Part shown: positions 26,923 to 35,587 of the stretch, one piece after another | Numbering within the stretch: position 1 is the first letter of the stretch | Layout: every line of letters begins with the position of its first letter | Source of the DNA: Oscillospiraceae bacterium | GTDB lineage: Bacteria > Bacillota > Clostridia > Oscillospirales > Oscillospiraceae | Direction: 5' to 3' | Assembly: GCA_022846075.1 (NCBI GenBank) | Contig: AP025582.1 | Coordinates: 1-64,000 of the forward strand | DNA length: 64,000 nucleotides | Notes under the pieces: model-generated | Database searches by the model: none | Seen by the model: only the letters and a program-made list of their open reading frames with translations | Told to the model about the DNA's origin: nothing | Translations under genes and position numbers: made by a program

Positions 26923-28155
26923 ATGAAGCAGGGTACCATCCTCAACCGAATCGTGATGCTTCTGTTTCTGCTGGCCATCCTGCTCTATTTCGGCGGGGCG
27001 GCCTGGCGGAGCTTCCGGGACCCCTACCCCACCGTCCAGGCCTATGCCTACGCCGTGGACGACGCGGTGGAGGCCACCGGCTACCTGGTGCGGCAGGAGA
27101 CCGTGCTCTCCGGCACCGGAGGCATCGTCCGCCTCATCCCCTCCGAGGGGGAGAAGGTGGCGGCGGGGTCCACCGTGGCCGTGCTCTACGCCGACGAGGC
27201 GTCGGTGGAGCGGTCCAACCGGCTGGAGGCTTTGGAGCAGGAGGCACAGCAGATGTCCGCCGCCATCGCCGCCGCCGGGAGCCAGGGCGACCAGTCCAAC
27301 CAGAACGTCATCGACGCCATGGTGGAGCTGCGCTCGTCGGTGGAGGCGGGGGATTTCACCCATCTGGAAAACGAGACCCTCTCCTTTAAAAGCGCCGTGT
27401 TTCAGCAAGCCCTGCGCTACGGCAATGCCGACGACCTCACCGCCGCCCTGGACAGCACCCGGCGGGAGATCGACGTCCTGAGGGCCCAGGCGGCCCAGGA
27501 CATGGGCCGGATCACCGTGGGACAGAGCGGCATTTTTTCCGGCCAGGTGGACGGGTATGAGGACATCCTCACCCCCGCCGCCCTGGAGGGGCTCTCCCCC
27601 TCCTATCTGGACCGGCTGGAGGGGCAGAGCGTCCACACCGGGGCCGACGCCTTGTGCAAGCTGATCACCGACACCACCTGGTATTTCATCTGCCCCCTGT
27701 CCGAGACAGACGCCTCCCGCCTGCTGGAGGGGGGCACCGTCACCGCCCGGTTCTCCCGGGACTGGTCCGGGGAGGTGAAGATGACGGTGGAGCGCATCAG
27801 CGCCCCGGAAAACGGCCGGGTGGCCGTCACCCTGTCCTCCACCCGGTTTCTCTCCAACACCACCCTGCTCCGCCGCCAGACGGTGGATCTGATCTTCTCC
27901 TCCCAAAGCGGCATCCGGGTGCCCACCGCCGCCGTCCGCATGGACGAGGCCGGGGTCACCGGCGTGTATGTCCAGGTGGGGGCCAAGGCGGAGTTCAAGC
28001 CCGTGTCCGTGCTGGCCCAAGGGGAGGACTACTACCTGGTGAAGCCGGTGCTGGCGGTGGAGGCCCCGGAGAAGGAGGAGAAAAAGGCCCTCCGGCCGGG
28101 GGACCCGGTCATCGTGGCCAGTCAGGAGATCTGGGACGGCAAAGTGGTGGATTGA
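26923..28155 (+). CDS. HlyD-like membrane-anchored protein of the sepF/divIVA cluster
   Basis: A 410-residue protein with one N-terminal membrane segment (about residues 8-26), then an extracytoplasmic part with a biotinyl-lipoyl-like half motif (AVDDAVEATGYLVRQETVL), a coiled region (about 105-190) and HlyD-like beta-barrel segments. Such proteins resemble efflux adaptors but no transporter gene is adjacent; in Clostridia they commonly precede yggS-sepF-divIVA. The role is unknown, perhaps in envelope growth. ATG 26923 gives the normal N-terminus MKQGTILNRIVM; the frame is open further upstream. Confidence 0.75.
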   Translation: MKQGTILNRIVMLLFLLAILLYFGGAAWRSFRDPYPTVQAYAYAVDDAVEATGYLVRQETVLSGTGGIVRLIPSEGEKVAAGSTVAVLYADEASVERSNRLEALEQEAQQMSAAIAAAGSQGDQSNQNVIDAMVELRSSVEAGDFTHLENETLSFKSAVFQQALRYGNADDLTAALDSTRREIDVLRAQAAQDMGRITVGQSGIFSGQVDGYEDILTPAALEGLSPSYLDRLEGQSVHTGADALCKLITDTTWYFICPLSETDASRLLEGGTVTARFSRDWSGEVKMTVERISAPENGRVAVTLSSTRFLSNTTLLRRQTVDLIFSSQSGIRVPTAAVRMDEAGVTGVYVQVGAKAEFKPVSVLAQGEDYYLVKPVLAVEAPEKEEKKALRPGDPVIVASQEIWDGKVVD

Positions 28156-28213
28156 TCCCGCCGGGCCGGTCCCGCGGGGATCTTTGTCAGTTATAGAAAG
28201 AGAGGTATTCGTC

Positions 28214-28924
28214 ATGTCGCTGGAAGAAAATGTCCGTCAGGTGAAGGAAACCATTGCCCGGGCCGCCCGTGAGGTGGGCAGGGACCCCGCTGAAATCACC
28301 CTGGTGGCCGCCACCAAGGTCCAGACCGACGACACCGTCCGTGCCGCCATTGCCGCCGGGATCACCGTCTGCGGGGAGAACCGGGTCCAGGAGATGACCG
28401 CCCATCTGGAGGCCGACGCCTACGCCGGGGCCGCCCTCCACTTCATCGGCCACCTCCAGACCAATAAGGTGAACAAGGTGGTGGGCCGGGTGGACCTCAT
28501 TGAATCGGTGGGCTCCGAGCATCTGCTGGAGGCCATCGAGAAGGAGGCCGCCAAGCTGAACATCGTCCAGGACATCCTCCTGGAGGTGAACGTGGGGGGC
28601 GAGGAGAGCAAATCCGGCATCGCCCCCGGCGAGGTGGAAAACCTGGCCCGGAAGGCGCGGGAGATGCCCCATGTGCGTCTGAGAGGCCTCATGGCCATCC
28701 CTCCGGTCGCGGGTCCCGACGGAAATCGTGGATTTTTCCGGGAAATGTACCAGCTTTATGTTGACATAAAACGAAAAATGGATGATAATAAATCTGACAT
28801 TGACTGCCTTTCCATGGGAATGAGCGGCGATTACGCCGACGCCGTCCGGGAGGGGGCCACCCTGGTCCGGGTGGGCACGGCCCTCTTCGGGGCCCGGCCT
28901 CCCATGGGCGTCAAGGCAAATTGA
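28214..28924 (+). CDS. yggS: YggS-family pyridoxal-phosphate homeostasis protein
   Basis: A 236-residue fold-type III PLP-binding protein that helps keep free PLP and amino-acid pools balanced; no catalytic reaction is established for the family. Visible are the PLP lysine in LVAATKVQ near 36, GENRVQE near 57-63, FIGHLQTNK near 79-87, the LLEVNVGGE block and the phosphate-binding SMGMSGDY near 205-212. It is ylmE in Bacillus, next to sepF (ylmF), as here. ATG 28214 follows AAAGAGAGG. A stretch at 28720-28810 is noticeably AT-richer than the rest. Confidence 0.9.
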   Translation: MSLEENVRQVKETIARAAREVGRDPAEITLVAATKVQTDDTVRAAIAAGITVCGENRVQEMTAHLEADAYAGAALHFIGHLQTNKVNKVVGRVDLIESVGSEHLLEAIEKEAAKLNIVQDILLEVNVGGEESKSGIAPGEVENLARKAREMPHVRLRGLMAIPPVAGPDGNRGFFREMYQLYVDIKRKMDDNKSDIDCLSMGMSGDYADAVREGATLVRVGTALFGARPPMGVKAN

Positions 28925-28955
28925 GGAACCACGAATTTTTAGGAGGAACCGGAAC

Positions 28956-29444
28956 ATGGGATTTCTGGATGAACTGAAACGAATTGCCCGCCCCTATGAG
29001 GATGAGGACGAGGATGAGGGCTTTGACGACTTCGACGCCATGGGCACCGGCCGGCTGGACCGCACCGCGGTGAAGGAAAAGCCCGCCCCCCGGCAGGAGA
29101 CGGCCTCCCTCTACGACACCGAGCGCCCCGAGCGGCGGAGCAATAAGGTGGTCAACATCCACACCACCACCCAGCTCCAGGTGGTGCTGGTGAAGCCCGA
29201 CCGGTTCGAGAACGCCGCCGAGATCGCCGACCACCTGCGGGAGAAGCGCACGGTGGTGCTGAACCTGGAGTCCACCAACAAGGACGTGGCCCGGCGGCTG
29301 CTGGACTTCCTCTCCGGCGTGGCCTACGCCCAGGAGGGCAAGATCAAGAAGGTGGCCATCTCCACTTACATTATCACCCCCTACAACGTGGACATCCTGG
29401 GGGATTTGATCGACGAGCTGGAAAACAACGGGCTGTACTTCTAA
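28956..29444 (+). CDS. sepF: Cell division protein SepF
   Basis: SepF tethers FtsZ to the membrane and aligns FtsZ filaments. The 162-residue protein has the N-terminal amphipathic membrane anchor (MGFLDELKRI), an acidic disordered linker (about 14-65), and the C-terminal globular domain with VVLNLESTNKDVARRLLDFL near 103-122 and GVAYAQEGKIKKV. AGGAGG lies 8 nt upstream of the ATG. It is followed by divIVA. Confidence 0.94.
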   Translation: MGFLDELKRIARPYEDEDEDEGFDDFDAMGTGRLDRTAVKEKPAPRQETASLYDTERPERRSNKVVNIHTTTQLQVVLVKPDRFENAAEIADHLREKRTVVLNLESTNKDVARRLLDFLSGVAYAQEGKIKKVAISTYIITPYNVDILGDLIDELENNGLYF

Positions 29445-29473
29445 AAAATAAGATAAAAAGCGTGGGATGAACG

Positions 29474-30214
29474 ATGCTGACTCCGCAGGAAGTGGCCGAG
29501 CACGCCTTTGCCAAGGCGTCCTTCGGCGGCTACAATATGGCCATGGTGGACGAGTTTCTGGACTTGCTCACCGGCGATTACACCACCCTTTACAAGGAGA
29601 ACGCGGCCCTCAAGGCCAAGATGAAGGTGCTGGCGGACAAGGTGGAGGAATACCGCTCCACGGAGGACGCCATGCGCAAGGCTCTGCTGTCCGCCCAGAA
29701 GATGGCCGACCAGATGGTGGCCGAGGCGGAGGACAAGAAGGCGGCCCTGCTGGGCCAGGCGGAGCGGGAGGTCAACGAGAAAATGGCCGGCCTGCGCCAG
29801 GAGGTGGAGAACGAGCAGTTGCGCCTCACCGCCGCCCAGAACGCCACCGCGGCCTATATCTCCAAGCTGAAGGACCTCTACCAGCACGAGATGGATTATT
29901 TGAGCGGCCTTTCCAAGCTCACCGCCGCCCCCGCCAAGCCCGACTTTGTGGCCCAGGCGGCCGACGCCATCGGCGATGCGGTGGAGAAGGCTGTGGAGAA
30001 GGAGCTGCCCGAAGAGGCGGAAGAGCCCACCGCTCCCCTGGAGGGGGACAGCCTCTATGAGGAGCTGAAGAAGGGCCCGGCCCGCCACGCCGGGGCCGAG
30101 GAGGCCCCGGAGGCTGAGGCGGAGGAAGACGACACCGTGGAGGAGGACGAGTCCCCCACCCAGCGCATCGACTTCAACCACCTGAAGTTCGGGAAGGACT
30201 ACGAGATCAAATGA
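29474..30214 (+). CDS. divIVA: DivIVA-domain protein
   Basis: A 246-residue coiled-coil protein that in this family marks curved membrane at poles and septa. The N-terminal DivIVA motif is intact (LTPQEVAEHAFAKASFGGYN, then VDEFLDLL), followed by a long coiled coil (about residues 30-150) and a strongly acidic disordered tail ending FNHLKFGKDYEIK, a C-terminal block seen in Clostridial DivIVA proteins. It ends the sepF operon at a terminator. Confidence 0.92.
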   Translation: MLTPQEVAEHAFAKASFGGYNMAMVDEFLDLLTGDYTTLYKENAALKAKMKVLADKVEEYRSTEDAMRKALLSAQKMADQMVAEAEDKKAALLGQAEREVNEKMAGLRQEVENEQLRLTAAQNATAAYISKLKDLYQHEMDYLSGLSKLTAAPAKPDFVAQAADAIGDAVEKAVEKELPEEAEEPTAPLEGDSLYEELKKGPARHAGAEEAPEAEAEEDDTVEEDESPTQRIDFNHLKFGKDYEIK

Positions 30215-30221
30215 GGGAAAG

Positions 30222-30253
30222 TCCCCGGCCGTGAGGCCGGGGGTTTCTTTTTG
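30222..30253 (+). terminator. Terminator of divIVA
   Basis: Stem CCCCGGCC/GGCCGGGG with a GTGA loop, followed by TTTCTTTTTG. Confidence 0.85.
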
Positions 30254-30280
30254 TGTGCACGCCTGGGTTCGGCAGGTCTT

Positions 30281-30472
30281 AGGCTTCCCCTGGGGGAAGC
30301 TGTCTGCGAAGCAGACTGATGAGGGGAACTTATCTCTTTAGCAGGGCCTTTCGTGTTTTCCGAAGTTCCCCTCATCCGTCAGCCCGACCGGCTGCCACCT
30401 TCTACCCGCAGGGCATGAGCTGTCCGTAAGCGGCACAGCCGCTAACGGACAGCCAACCCCAGGGGGAAGGCT
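30281..30472. repeat. R1 repeat pair (inward-facing), with DUF559-like remnant spacer
   Basis: Minus unit 30281-30328 (short) and plus unit 30364-30472 (long form, with the GAGCTGTCC/GGACAGCC insert) face each other with their TCCCCTCATC ends. The 35-nt spacer contains, on the minus strand, GGAAAACACGAAAGGC, identical to the spacer of the pair at 34311-34449, where it is read as the first codons of an ORF. The left flank (GTTCGGCAGGT) is also shared with that copy. Confidence 0.85.
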
Positions 30473-30536
30473 AAAGACCAACTTTCAATTAAGAACACGT
30501 CAGCGGCCGAGCGGCGCAAGGAGAACCACGAGTCGC

Positions 30537-30711
30537 ACAGACGCACCCGTGGTTTCCCCCTTATCAATGAGCAGTAGACCTGCTACTAAAAAGGGAGCCT
30601 GCGAGCAGGTCAGCACCAGAGACTTTTCTTTGGGGGTCTGGGGGATGTTTCTTTTCCTCGGGAAAAGAAACATCCCCCAGAAGCACGCACGTCCCGACGT
30701 GCAATCACCCC
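30537..30711. repeat. Hairpin-rich intergenic segment before the ileS T-box
   Basis: It holds ACCTGC ... GCAGGT arms (30578-30583 / 30604-30609) and a perfect 20-bp inverted repeat with a TCG loop (30638-30657 / 30661-30680). The TTTCTTTGGGGGT block before the long stem is shared with 34081-34260, so it is probably a relative of the R4 elements around 34 kb. With the R1 pair it fills the roughly 500-nt gap between divIVA and the T-box promoter; no gene is seen. Confidence 0.6.
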
Positions 30712-30729
30712 CAGAGCCCCATTTCCCCC

Positions 30730-30758
30730 TTGACATCCCTGCCCAAAGCGGATAAAAT
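30730..30758 (+). promoter_or_regulatory. Promoter of the T-box/ileS transcript
   Basis: -35 TTGACA (30730-30735), 17-nt spacer, -10 TAAAAT (30753-30758). Confidence 0.85.
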
Positions 30759-30765
30759 GCTTGAA

Positions 30766-31008
30766 GTGAAACGCTGTGACGAGGACAAGTAACCCCCTAT
30801 CCCGCCCAGAGAGCCGCCGGTCTGGTGCAAGGCGGAGGGGAAAAGGGGCGAAGACATCACCTCCGAGCGACGGGGCTGAACCAGCAGTAGGCCCCGGCGG
30901 CTGGCACCGTTATCCGCCGACGAGGGGCCATGGCTTTGTCCATGGCAACAAGAGTGGTACCGCAGAGGTTTGCGCCTTTGTCTCTTATCAGGAGACAAAG
31001 GCGCTTTT
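30766..31008 (+). promoter_or_regulatory. Isoleucine T-box riboswitch leader
   Basis: A tRNA-sensing leader. The conserved T-box AACAAGAGTGGTACCGCAG lies at 30947-30965 and contains the TGG that pairs with the tRNA acceptor end. A strong terminator (GCGCCTTTGTCTC and complement, 30972-31004, then TTTTT) follows. In the stem I region ATC (30856-30858) sits in GAAGACATCACC at the place of the specifier codon, matching tRNA-Ile and the ileS gene downstream. Uncharged tRNA-Ile should favour the antiterminator and read-through. Confidence 0.93.
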
Positions 31009-31023
31009 TGTTGAGGTGATGTT

Positions 31024-31218
31024 ATGATCTGTCCCCAATGCGGAAAAGAAATGCGGGCCGGCCGCATGACGGCAGGTGGGTATTGGATCCGCTGGATCTC
31101 CGAGGAACCGGCCAGCTTTCCGGCGGAGAGAGTCACCATCAGCCCCTTTTCCCTAAGCGCCAAAGGCGTTCCCGCCTACCTCTGCGACGGCTGCCGGAAG
31201 GCGATTGTAGAATACTAA
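31024..31218 (+). CDS. Small zinc-ribbon protein under the ileS T-box
   Basis: A 64-residue protein with two Cys pairs, CPQCGKEM (residues 3-10) and CDGCRKAIVEY (54-64), which together form a plausible zinc site, separated by a beta-rich middle. It matches the short PF20097-type (DUF6487) zinc-ribbon proteins in layout; the function is unknown. It begins 15 nt after the T-box terminator with GAGGTGA upstream and ends 29 nt before ileS, so it should be induced with ileS on isoleucine starvation. Confidence 0.75.
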   Translation: MICPQCGKEMRAGRMTAGGYWIRWISEEPASFPAERVTISPFSLSAKGVPAYLCDGCRKAIVEY

Positions 31219-31247
31219 AAACTTTCACATAAAAGGAGAATCCACCC

Positions 31248-34052
31248 ATGGACTACAACAAGACCGTACACCTGCCCGAGACCGACTTCCCCATGCGGGC
31301 GGGCCTGCCCAAGCGGGAGCCCGACATGCTGGGGGCCATGTACGAAAAGGACCTCTACCACAAGATGGTGAAGCGCAACGAGGGCAAGCCCACCTTTATC
31401 CTCCACGACGGCCCCCCCTACGCCAACGGCAACATCCACATCGGCACCGCCCTCAACAAGATTTTGAAGGATATCATCGTCAAGTCCAAGAACATGATGG
31501 GCTTCTGCGCCCCCTACGTCCCCGGCTGGGACACCCACGGCCTGCCCATCGAGTCCGCTATTTTGAAGGACAAGAAGGTCAAGCGGGAGGAGCTGACCAC
31601 CGCAGAGTTCCGGGACAAGTGCCGGGAATACGCCCTGTCCTTCGTGGACAAGCAGCGCGAGCAGTTCCAACGCCTGGGGGTCCTGGGCGAGTGGGACGAC
31701 CCCTACCTGACCCTCAAGCCGGAGTTCGAGGCCCGGCAGATCGAGGTCTTCGGCCAAATGGCGGAAAAGGGCCTCATCTACAAGGGCATGAAGCCGGTGT
31801 ACTGGTGCCCCCACGACCAGACCGCCCTGGCCGAGGCGGAGATCGAGTACGCCGACGACCCCTGCACCACCCTCTTCGTCAAGTTCCCCGTCCGGGACGA
31901 CAAGGGCAAGCTGGCCCAGTACGCCGACCTGTCCAGGACCTTCTTCGTCATCTGGACCACCACCCCCTGGACCATCCCCGGCAACATGGCCATCTGCGTC
32001 AACGCCGGGTTCGATTACGTGCTGCTGAAGGCCCCCAATGGGGAGACCTATATCCTGGCCGAGGAGCTGGCCCCCGCCGTGTGCAAGGCCGCGGGCATCG
32101 ACTTCGCCGCCTGTACGGTCCTGGCCAAGCTCAAGGGCTCGGAATTTGAGCTGATGACCGCCAAGCACCCCCTCTTCGACCGGGAGAGTGTGCTGCTGTG
32201 CGGCGACCACGTGACCCTGGACGCCGGCACCGGCTGCGTCCACACCGCCCCCGGCTTCGGCGCGGACGACTTCAACATCTGCCGCCAGTACGACCAGGAG
32301 GGCCTGACCCACATCGGCACCCCCGTGCCGGTGAACGCCAAGGGCGTCATGACCGACGAGCGCTACAACGGCCAGTTCTACGCCAAGGGCAACGACATGG
32401 TGGTGGAGGACCTGGAGAAGGAGGGCGCCCTGCTGGCCAAGGAGAACATCACCCACTCCTACCCCCACTGCTGGCGGTGCAAGCACCCCATCATCTACCG
32501 GGCCACCGAGCAGTGGTTCTGCTCCGTGGACGCCATCAAGCAGGCGGCGGTGGACGCCTGCGAGGACATCCGCTGGAAGCCCGACTGGGGCAAGGAGCGG
32601 ATGATCTCCATGATTTCCGAGCGCAACGACTGGTGCATCTCCCGCCAGCGGGTGTGGGGCGTGCCCATCCCCATCTTCTACTGCGACGGCTGCGGCGCGG
32701 ATATCGTCACCCCCGAGACCATCGCCCGGGTGGCGGAGCTCTTCCGGGCCCACGGCTCCAACATCTGGTTTGACAAGACTGCGGAAGAGCTGCTGCCCCA
32801 GGGCTTCGTCTGCCCCAAGTGCGGCAAGGCCCACTTCTCCAAGGAGACCGACATCATGGACGTGTGGTTCGACTCCGGCTCCACCTGGGCCGCCGTCTGT
32901 GAGGAGCGGGACTATCTGAAGTACCCCGCCGACCTCTACCTGGAGGGCGGCGACCAGTACCGGGGCTGGTTCCAGTCCTCCATGCTCACCTCCATCGCCA
33001 CCAACGGCGTGGCCCCCTATAAGCAGATCGTCACCCACGGCTGGACCGTGGACGGCGAGGGCAAGGCCATGCACAAGTCCCTGGGCAACGCCGTGGGGCC
33101 CGAGGAGGTCATCAAGGACTACGGCGCGGACATGCTGCGGCTGTGGGTCTCCTCCGCCGACTATACCCAGGACATGCGCATTTCCGGGGACATCATGAAG
33201 CAGCTCTCCCAGGCCTACCTGAAAATCCGGAACACCGCCCGGTATATGCTGGGCAACCTGGCGGGCTTCGACCCGGACCGGGACATGGTGGCCTATGACA
33301 AGCTGGCCGAGCTGGACAGGTTTGCCCTCCACGGCTTCAACGCCCTGGTGAAGACGGTGCGGGAGGCCTACGACCGCTACGAGTTCCACGCCGTCTACCG
33401 GGCGGTGTACAACTTCTGCGTCATCGACCTGTCCAACCTCTATCTGGACGTCATCAAGGACCGGCTCTACTGCGGGGAGGAGGGCGACCGGCGCTCCGCC
33501 CAGACCGCCCTCTACCTCATCCTGGACGGCATGACCCGGCTCATCGCCCCCATCCTGGCCTTCACCTCCGACGAGATTTGGGCCGCCATGCCCCACGCCA
33601 AGGCCGACAACGGCGAGAGCGTGGTCTTGAACGACATGCCCGACTACCGCGCCGAGCTGGCCCTGTCCCAGGCCGACGAGGTCCGCTGGGGCCTGCTGAT
33701 CTCCGTCCGGGACGCCGTGAACAAGGCCCTGGAGAACGCCCGGGCCGCCGGGGTCTTCAAGAAGGCCCAGGATACCGAGGTCACCCTCTCGGTGGAGGGG
33801 GAGAAGGACGCCCAGTTCCTGCGGGGCGTCGATTTGGCGGCGCTGTGCATCGTGTCCAAGGTCACCGTGACCACCCAGAGCGTGGAGGGCGAGAAGGCGG
33901 AGGACTGCCTGGTGCCCTGCACCATCGCCGTGAAGCTGTCCGAGGCGCCCAAGTGCGTGCGGTGCTGGAACCACGACGAGCACGTGGGAGAGGATGGGGC
34001 GCATCCCGAGCTGTGCCCCCGGTGCGCCGGGGTCGTCGGGAAGATGGGGTGA
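31248..34052 (+). CDS. ileS: Isoleucine--tRNA ligase
   Basis: Charges tRNA-Ile with isoleucine. The 934-residue class I synthetase has the HIGH-type motif [12 protein letters not shown] near 60-71, an editing domain ([11 protein letters not shown] near 235-245), the KMSKS equivalent AMHKSLGN near 607-614 (MHKS instead of MSKS) and a C-terminal zinc knuckle [12 protein letters not shown] ... CPRC near 904-926. AAGGAG lies 9 nt before the ATG. Regulated by the T-box upstream. Confidence 0.96.
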   Translation: MDYNKTVHLPETDFPMRAGLPKREPDMLGAMYEKDLYHKMVKRNEGKPTFILHDGPPYANGNIHIGTALNKILKDIIVKSKNMMGFCAPYVPGWDTHGLPIESAILKDKKVKREELTTAEFRDKCREYALSFVDKQREQFQRLGVLGEWDDPYLTLKPEFEARQIEVFGQMAEKGLIYKGMKPVYWCPHDQTALAEAEIEYADDPCTTLFVKFPVRDDKGKLAQYADLSRTFFVIWTTTPWTIPGNMAICVNAGFDYVLLKAPNGETYILAEELAPAVCKAAGIDFAACTVLAKLKGSEFELMTAKHPLFDRESVLLCGDHVTLDAGTGCVHTAPGFGADDFNICRQYDQEGLTHIGTPVPVNAKGVMTDERYNGQFYAKGNDMVVEDLEKEGALLAKENITHSYPHCWRCKHPIIYRATEQWFCSVDAIKQAAVDACEDIRWKPDWGKERMISMISERNDWCISRQRVWGVPIPIFYCDGCGADIVTPETIARVAELFRAHGSNIWFDKTAEELLPQGFVCPKCGKAHFSKETDIMDVWFDSGSTWAAVCEERDYLKYPADLYLEGGDQYRGWFQSSMLTSIATNGVAPYKQIVTHGWTVDGEGKAMHKSLGNAVGPEEVIKDYGADMLRLWVSSADYTQDMRISGDIMKQLSQAYLKIRNTARYMLGNLAGFDPDRDMVAYDKLAELDRFALHGFNALVKTVREAYDRYEFHAVYRAVYNFCVIDLSNLYLDVIKDRLYCGEEGDRRSAQTALYLILDGMTRLIAPILAFTSDEIWAAMPHAKADNGESVVLNDMPDYRAELALSQADEVRWGLLISVRDAVNKALENARAAGVFKKAQDTEVTLSVEGEKDAQFLRGVDLAALCIVSKVTVTTQSVEGEKAEDCLVPCTIAVKLSEAPKCVRCWNHDEHVGEDGAHPELCPRCAGVVGKMG

Positions 34053-34080
34053 TTGCCCACCTTCTAAGGTGAGGGAAACG

Positions 34081-34260
34081 TGGGGGGCTATTCTTTCTGG
34101 AAAGAATAGCCCCCCCACACCCCCAAAGAAAGCACTCGGGGGAGAGAGTTTCGACTCTCTCTCCCCCGAGGCCCCCTCTCTCAACGACCAAAGGAGGGGC
34201 ACCTGCGGGCGCCCCTCCTTTGGAAACCTCCCCGAGCTGTCCACAAGAGCGTAAGGAAAC
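34081..34260 (-). repeat. R4 hairpin element, left (minus-strand) copy
   Basis: Read on the minus strand it has the constant block CTCTTGTGGACAGC, a variable stem (CCAAAGGAGGGGC and complement), the constant TCGTTGAGAG, a second stem around GAGAGAGTCGAAACTCTCTC, then TTTCTTTGGGGGT and a third stem of 17 bp. The copy at 34485-34655 has the same constant blocks but different stem sequences, in the opposite orientation. Between them lie an ileS terminator and an R1 pair. Confidence 0.7.
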
Positions 34261-34300
34261 CCCGTGGCCGCACTTTGTAGCGGCCACGGGGTTCGTTTTT
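34260..34300 (+). terminator. Probable terminator of ileS
   Basis: CCCCGTGGCCGC and its complement (34260-34271 / 34280-34291) followed by GTTCGTTTTT. It is about 210 nt after the ileS stop, beyond the R4 element. Confidence 0.7.
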
Positions 34301-34310
34301 CCGCGCCCTT

Positions 34311-34449
34311 GGCCTTCCCCTCGGGGGAAGGTGGCAGCCCGAAGGGCTGACGGATGAGGGGAACTGTGGAAAACACGAAAGGCTCTACCAAAACGATAAC
34401 TTCCCCTCATCAGTCTCGCTTCGCTCGACAGCTTCCCCCAGGGGAAGCC
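34311..34449. repeat. R1 repeat pair (inward-facing) enclosing a mini-ORF
   Basis: Minus unit 34311-34363 and plus unit 34399-34449. The spacer reads as an ORF start: GTG at 34366 then GAA AAC ACG AAA GGC (V-E-N-T-K-G), with GAGGGGA as ribosome site, running through the plus unit to TAA at 34450-34452. The DUF559 gene at 12179 begins ATG GAA AAC (M-E-N) after the same R1 terminus. The right flank (ACCTGCCGAAC) is the inverted copy of the flank at 30269. Confidence 0.85.
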
Positions 34450-34484
34450 TAAAACCTGCCGAACTCCGAACCCGTTACAAAGTA

Positions 34485-34655
34485 AGGGGACGGGGTTTCC
34501 CTACCCTCTTGTGGACAGCCCCGGGAGATAATCCAGCCAAGGGGGCCGAGGCCCCCTTGGCTGGTCGTTGAGAGGGGGTCCAGGGGGAGAGAGTCGAAAC
34601 TCTCCCCCTGGGCTTCTTCCACTCCCCTTTCTTCACAAAGAAAGGGGAGCCGCCG
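34485..34655 (+). repeat. R4 hairpin element, right (plus-strand) copy
   Basis: GGGGTTTCCCTACCCTCTTG, then TGGACAGC, a stem GCCAAGGGGGCC/GGCCCCCTTGGC, the constant GGTCGTTGAGAG, a stem around GAGAGAGTCGAAACTCTC, and a third stem CTCCCCTTTCTT/AAGAAAGGGGAG. Mirror image of 34081-34260 about the R1 pair. No gene is present between 34053 and 34804. Confidence 0.7.
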
Positions 34656-34722
34656 GAGGCCGGGCCTTCACGGGGAATCAATCAGCGGATTTATGAGCGT
34701 GCAAAAGAGTCTGAAAGATGCG

Positions 34723-34751
34723 TTGACAGAGAAGGCCTGATATGATAGCAT
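34723..34751 (+). promoter_or_regulatory. Promoter of ylmH
   Basis: -35 TTGACA (34723-34728), 17-nt spacer, -10-like TAGCAT (34746-34751). TATGAT at 34741 is a better hexamer but only 12 nt from the -35. Confidence 0.55.
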
Positions 34752-34804
34752 CAAAATTCAAGAAGTGTGGCAAGTCATATTTAGAAGAGGGGTATTGACG
34801 CCCA

Positions 34805-35587
34805 GTGACAAAAACAGAGCTTTTGAATCAGGTGGCCCAGTCCGGGGAGGAGCGGCTGTTCCTGGCCCGGGTTCTGGACAAGCTGGAGACCGCCCAGCGT
34901 GGGGCCCCCGCCTGCACCTTCTTCCTCTCGGAGGCCCAGCAGGAGGCCGCCGGCCGCCTGATCGCCGCGGCGGGGCATCCCCGCCACCTTTTCTCCGGCG
35001 GATTTGAGGACGCCGAACGGAAGGTGTGCGCCTTCCTCCCCGACTGGCAGGAGGAGGTGGACTGGGAGCCGCCCTTTGCCGCCCTCCGGTGCCGCTGGCA
35101 GTCGGGGGAGGCCCTCACCCACCGAGATTTCCTGGGGGCCATTCTGGGCCAAGGGCTGGACCGGGAGAAGGTGGGCGATATCCTGGTGCGTCCCGGCGTG
35201 TGCGACGTGCTGGTATTCCGGGAGCTGTGCCCCTTCCTCCTCCAGAATTGGGACGGGGCCGGCCGGGCAAAATTAAAGGTGGAGGAGATCGGCCTGGAGG
35301 AGGTGGAGCCGCCCCTGGTGGAGGTGCGGACCCACCGGGACACCGTGTCCTCCCCTCGTCTGGACGCCGTGATGGCCTCCGGCTTCTCCATGGGCCGGGG
35401 CAAGGCCGCCGGGCTCATCTCCTCGGGCAAGGTGGAGCTGAACTACCGCCCCTGCGTCAAGCCCGACCGGGCGGTGGAGCAGGGGGACGTGATCACCTGC
35501 CGGGGCCTGGGGAAGTGCCTGCTCAAGGAGATGGGCGGCGTGTCCAAAAAAGGCCGTATCATGTTAGTATTGGAGCGATATGTATGA
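34805..35587 (+). CDS. ylmH: YlmH-type S4 RNA-binding protein
   Basis: A 260-residue protein of the YlmH family, recently linked to rescue or recycling of 50S subunits in Firmicutes. The N-terminal two thirds is the conserved YlmH domain; the C-terminal S4 domain is clear: RLDAVMASGFSMGRGKAAGL near 183-202, then GKVELNYRPC. It starts at GTG with a rather distant AGAGGGG. In Bacillus ylmH sits in the sepF-ylmG-ylmH-divIVA-ileS cluster; here it follows ileS and ylmG is not present. Its stop overlaps the DUF896 start by 4 nt. Confidence 0.88.
   Translation: MTKTELLNQVAQSGEERLFLARVLDKLETAQRGAPACTFFLSEAQQEAAGRLIAAAGHPRHLFSGGFEDAERKVCAFLPDWQEEVDWEPPFAALRCRWQSGEALTHRDFLGAILGQGLDREKVGDILVRPGVCDVLVFRELCPFLLQNWDGAGRAKLKVEEIGLEEVEPPLVEVRTHRDTVSSPRLDAVMASGFSMGRGKAAGLISSGKVELNYRPCVKPDRAVEQGDVITCRGLGKCLLKEMGGVSKKGRIMLVLERYV

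Noticed and set aside
30578-30609. Hairpin-rich segment before the T-box as a second riboswitch
   Set aside because: No known aptamer consensus is recognisable, and the T-box promoter lies downstream of it, so it is probably not in that leader.
31215-34391. 1058-codon minus-strand frame opposite ileS
   Set aside because: Low-complexity shadow of ileS, which has all class I synthetase motifs and a T-box.
12031-34449. R1 copies as a dispersed CRISPR-like array
   Set aside because: Copies are kilobases apart, vary in length and orientation and have no regular spacers or cas genes.
34081-34655. R4 elements as integron attC sites
   Set aside because: They lack the RYYYAAC/GTTRRRY core sites, and no integrase gene is nearby.
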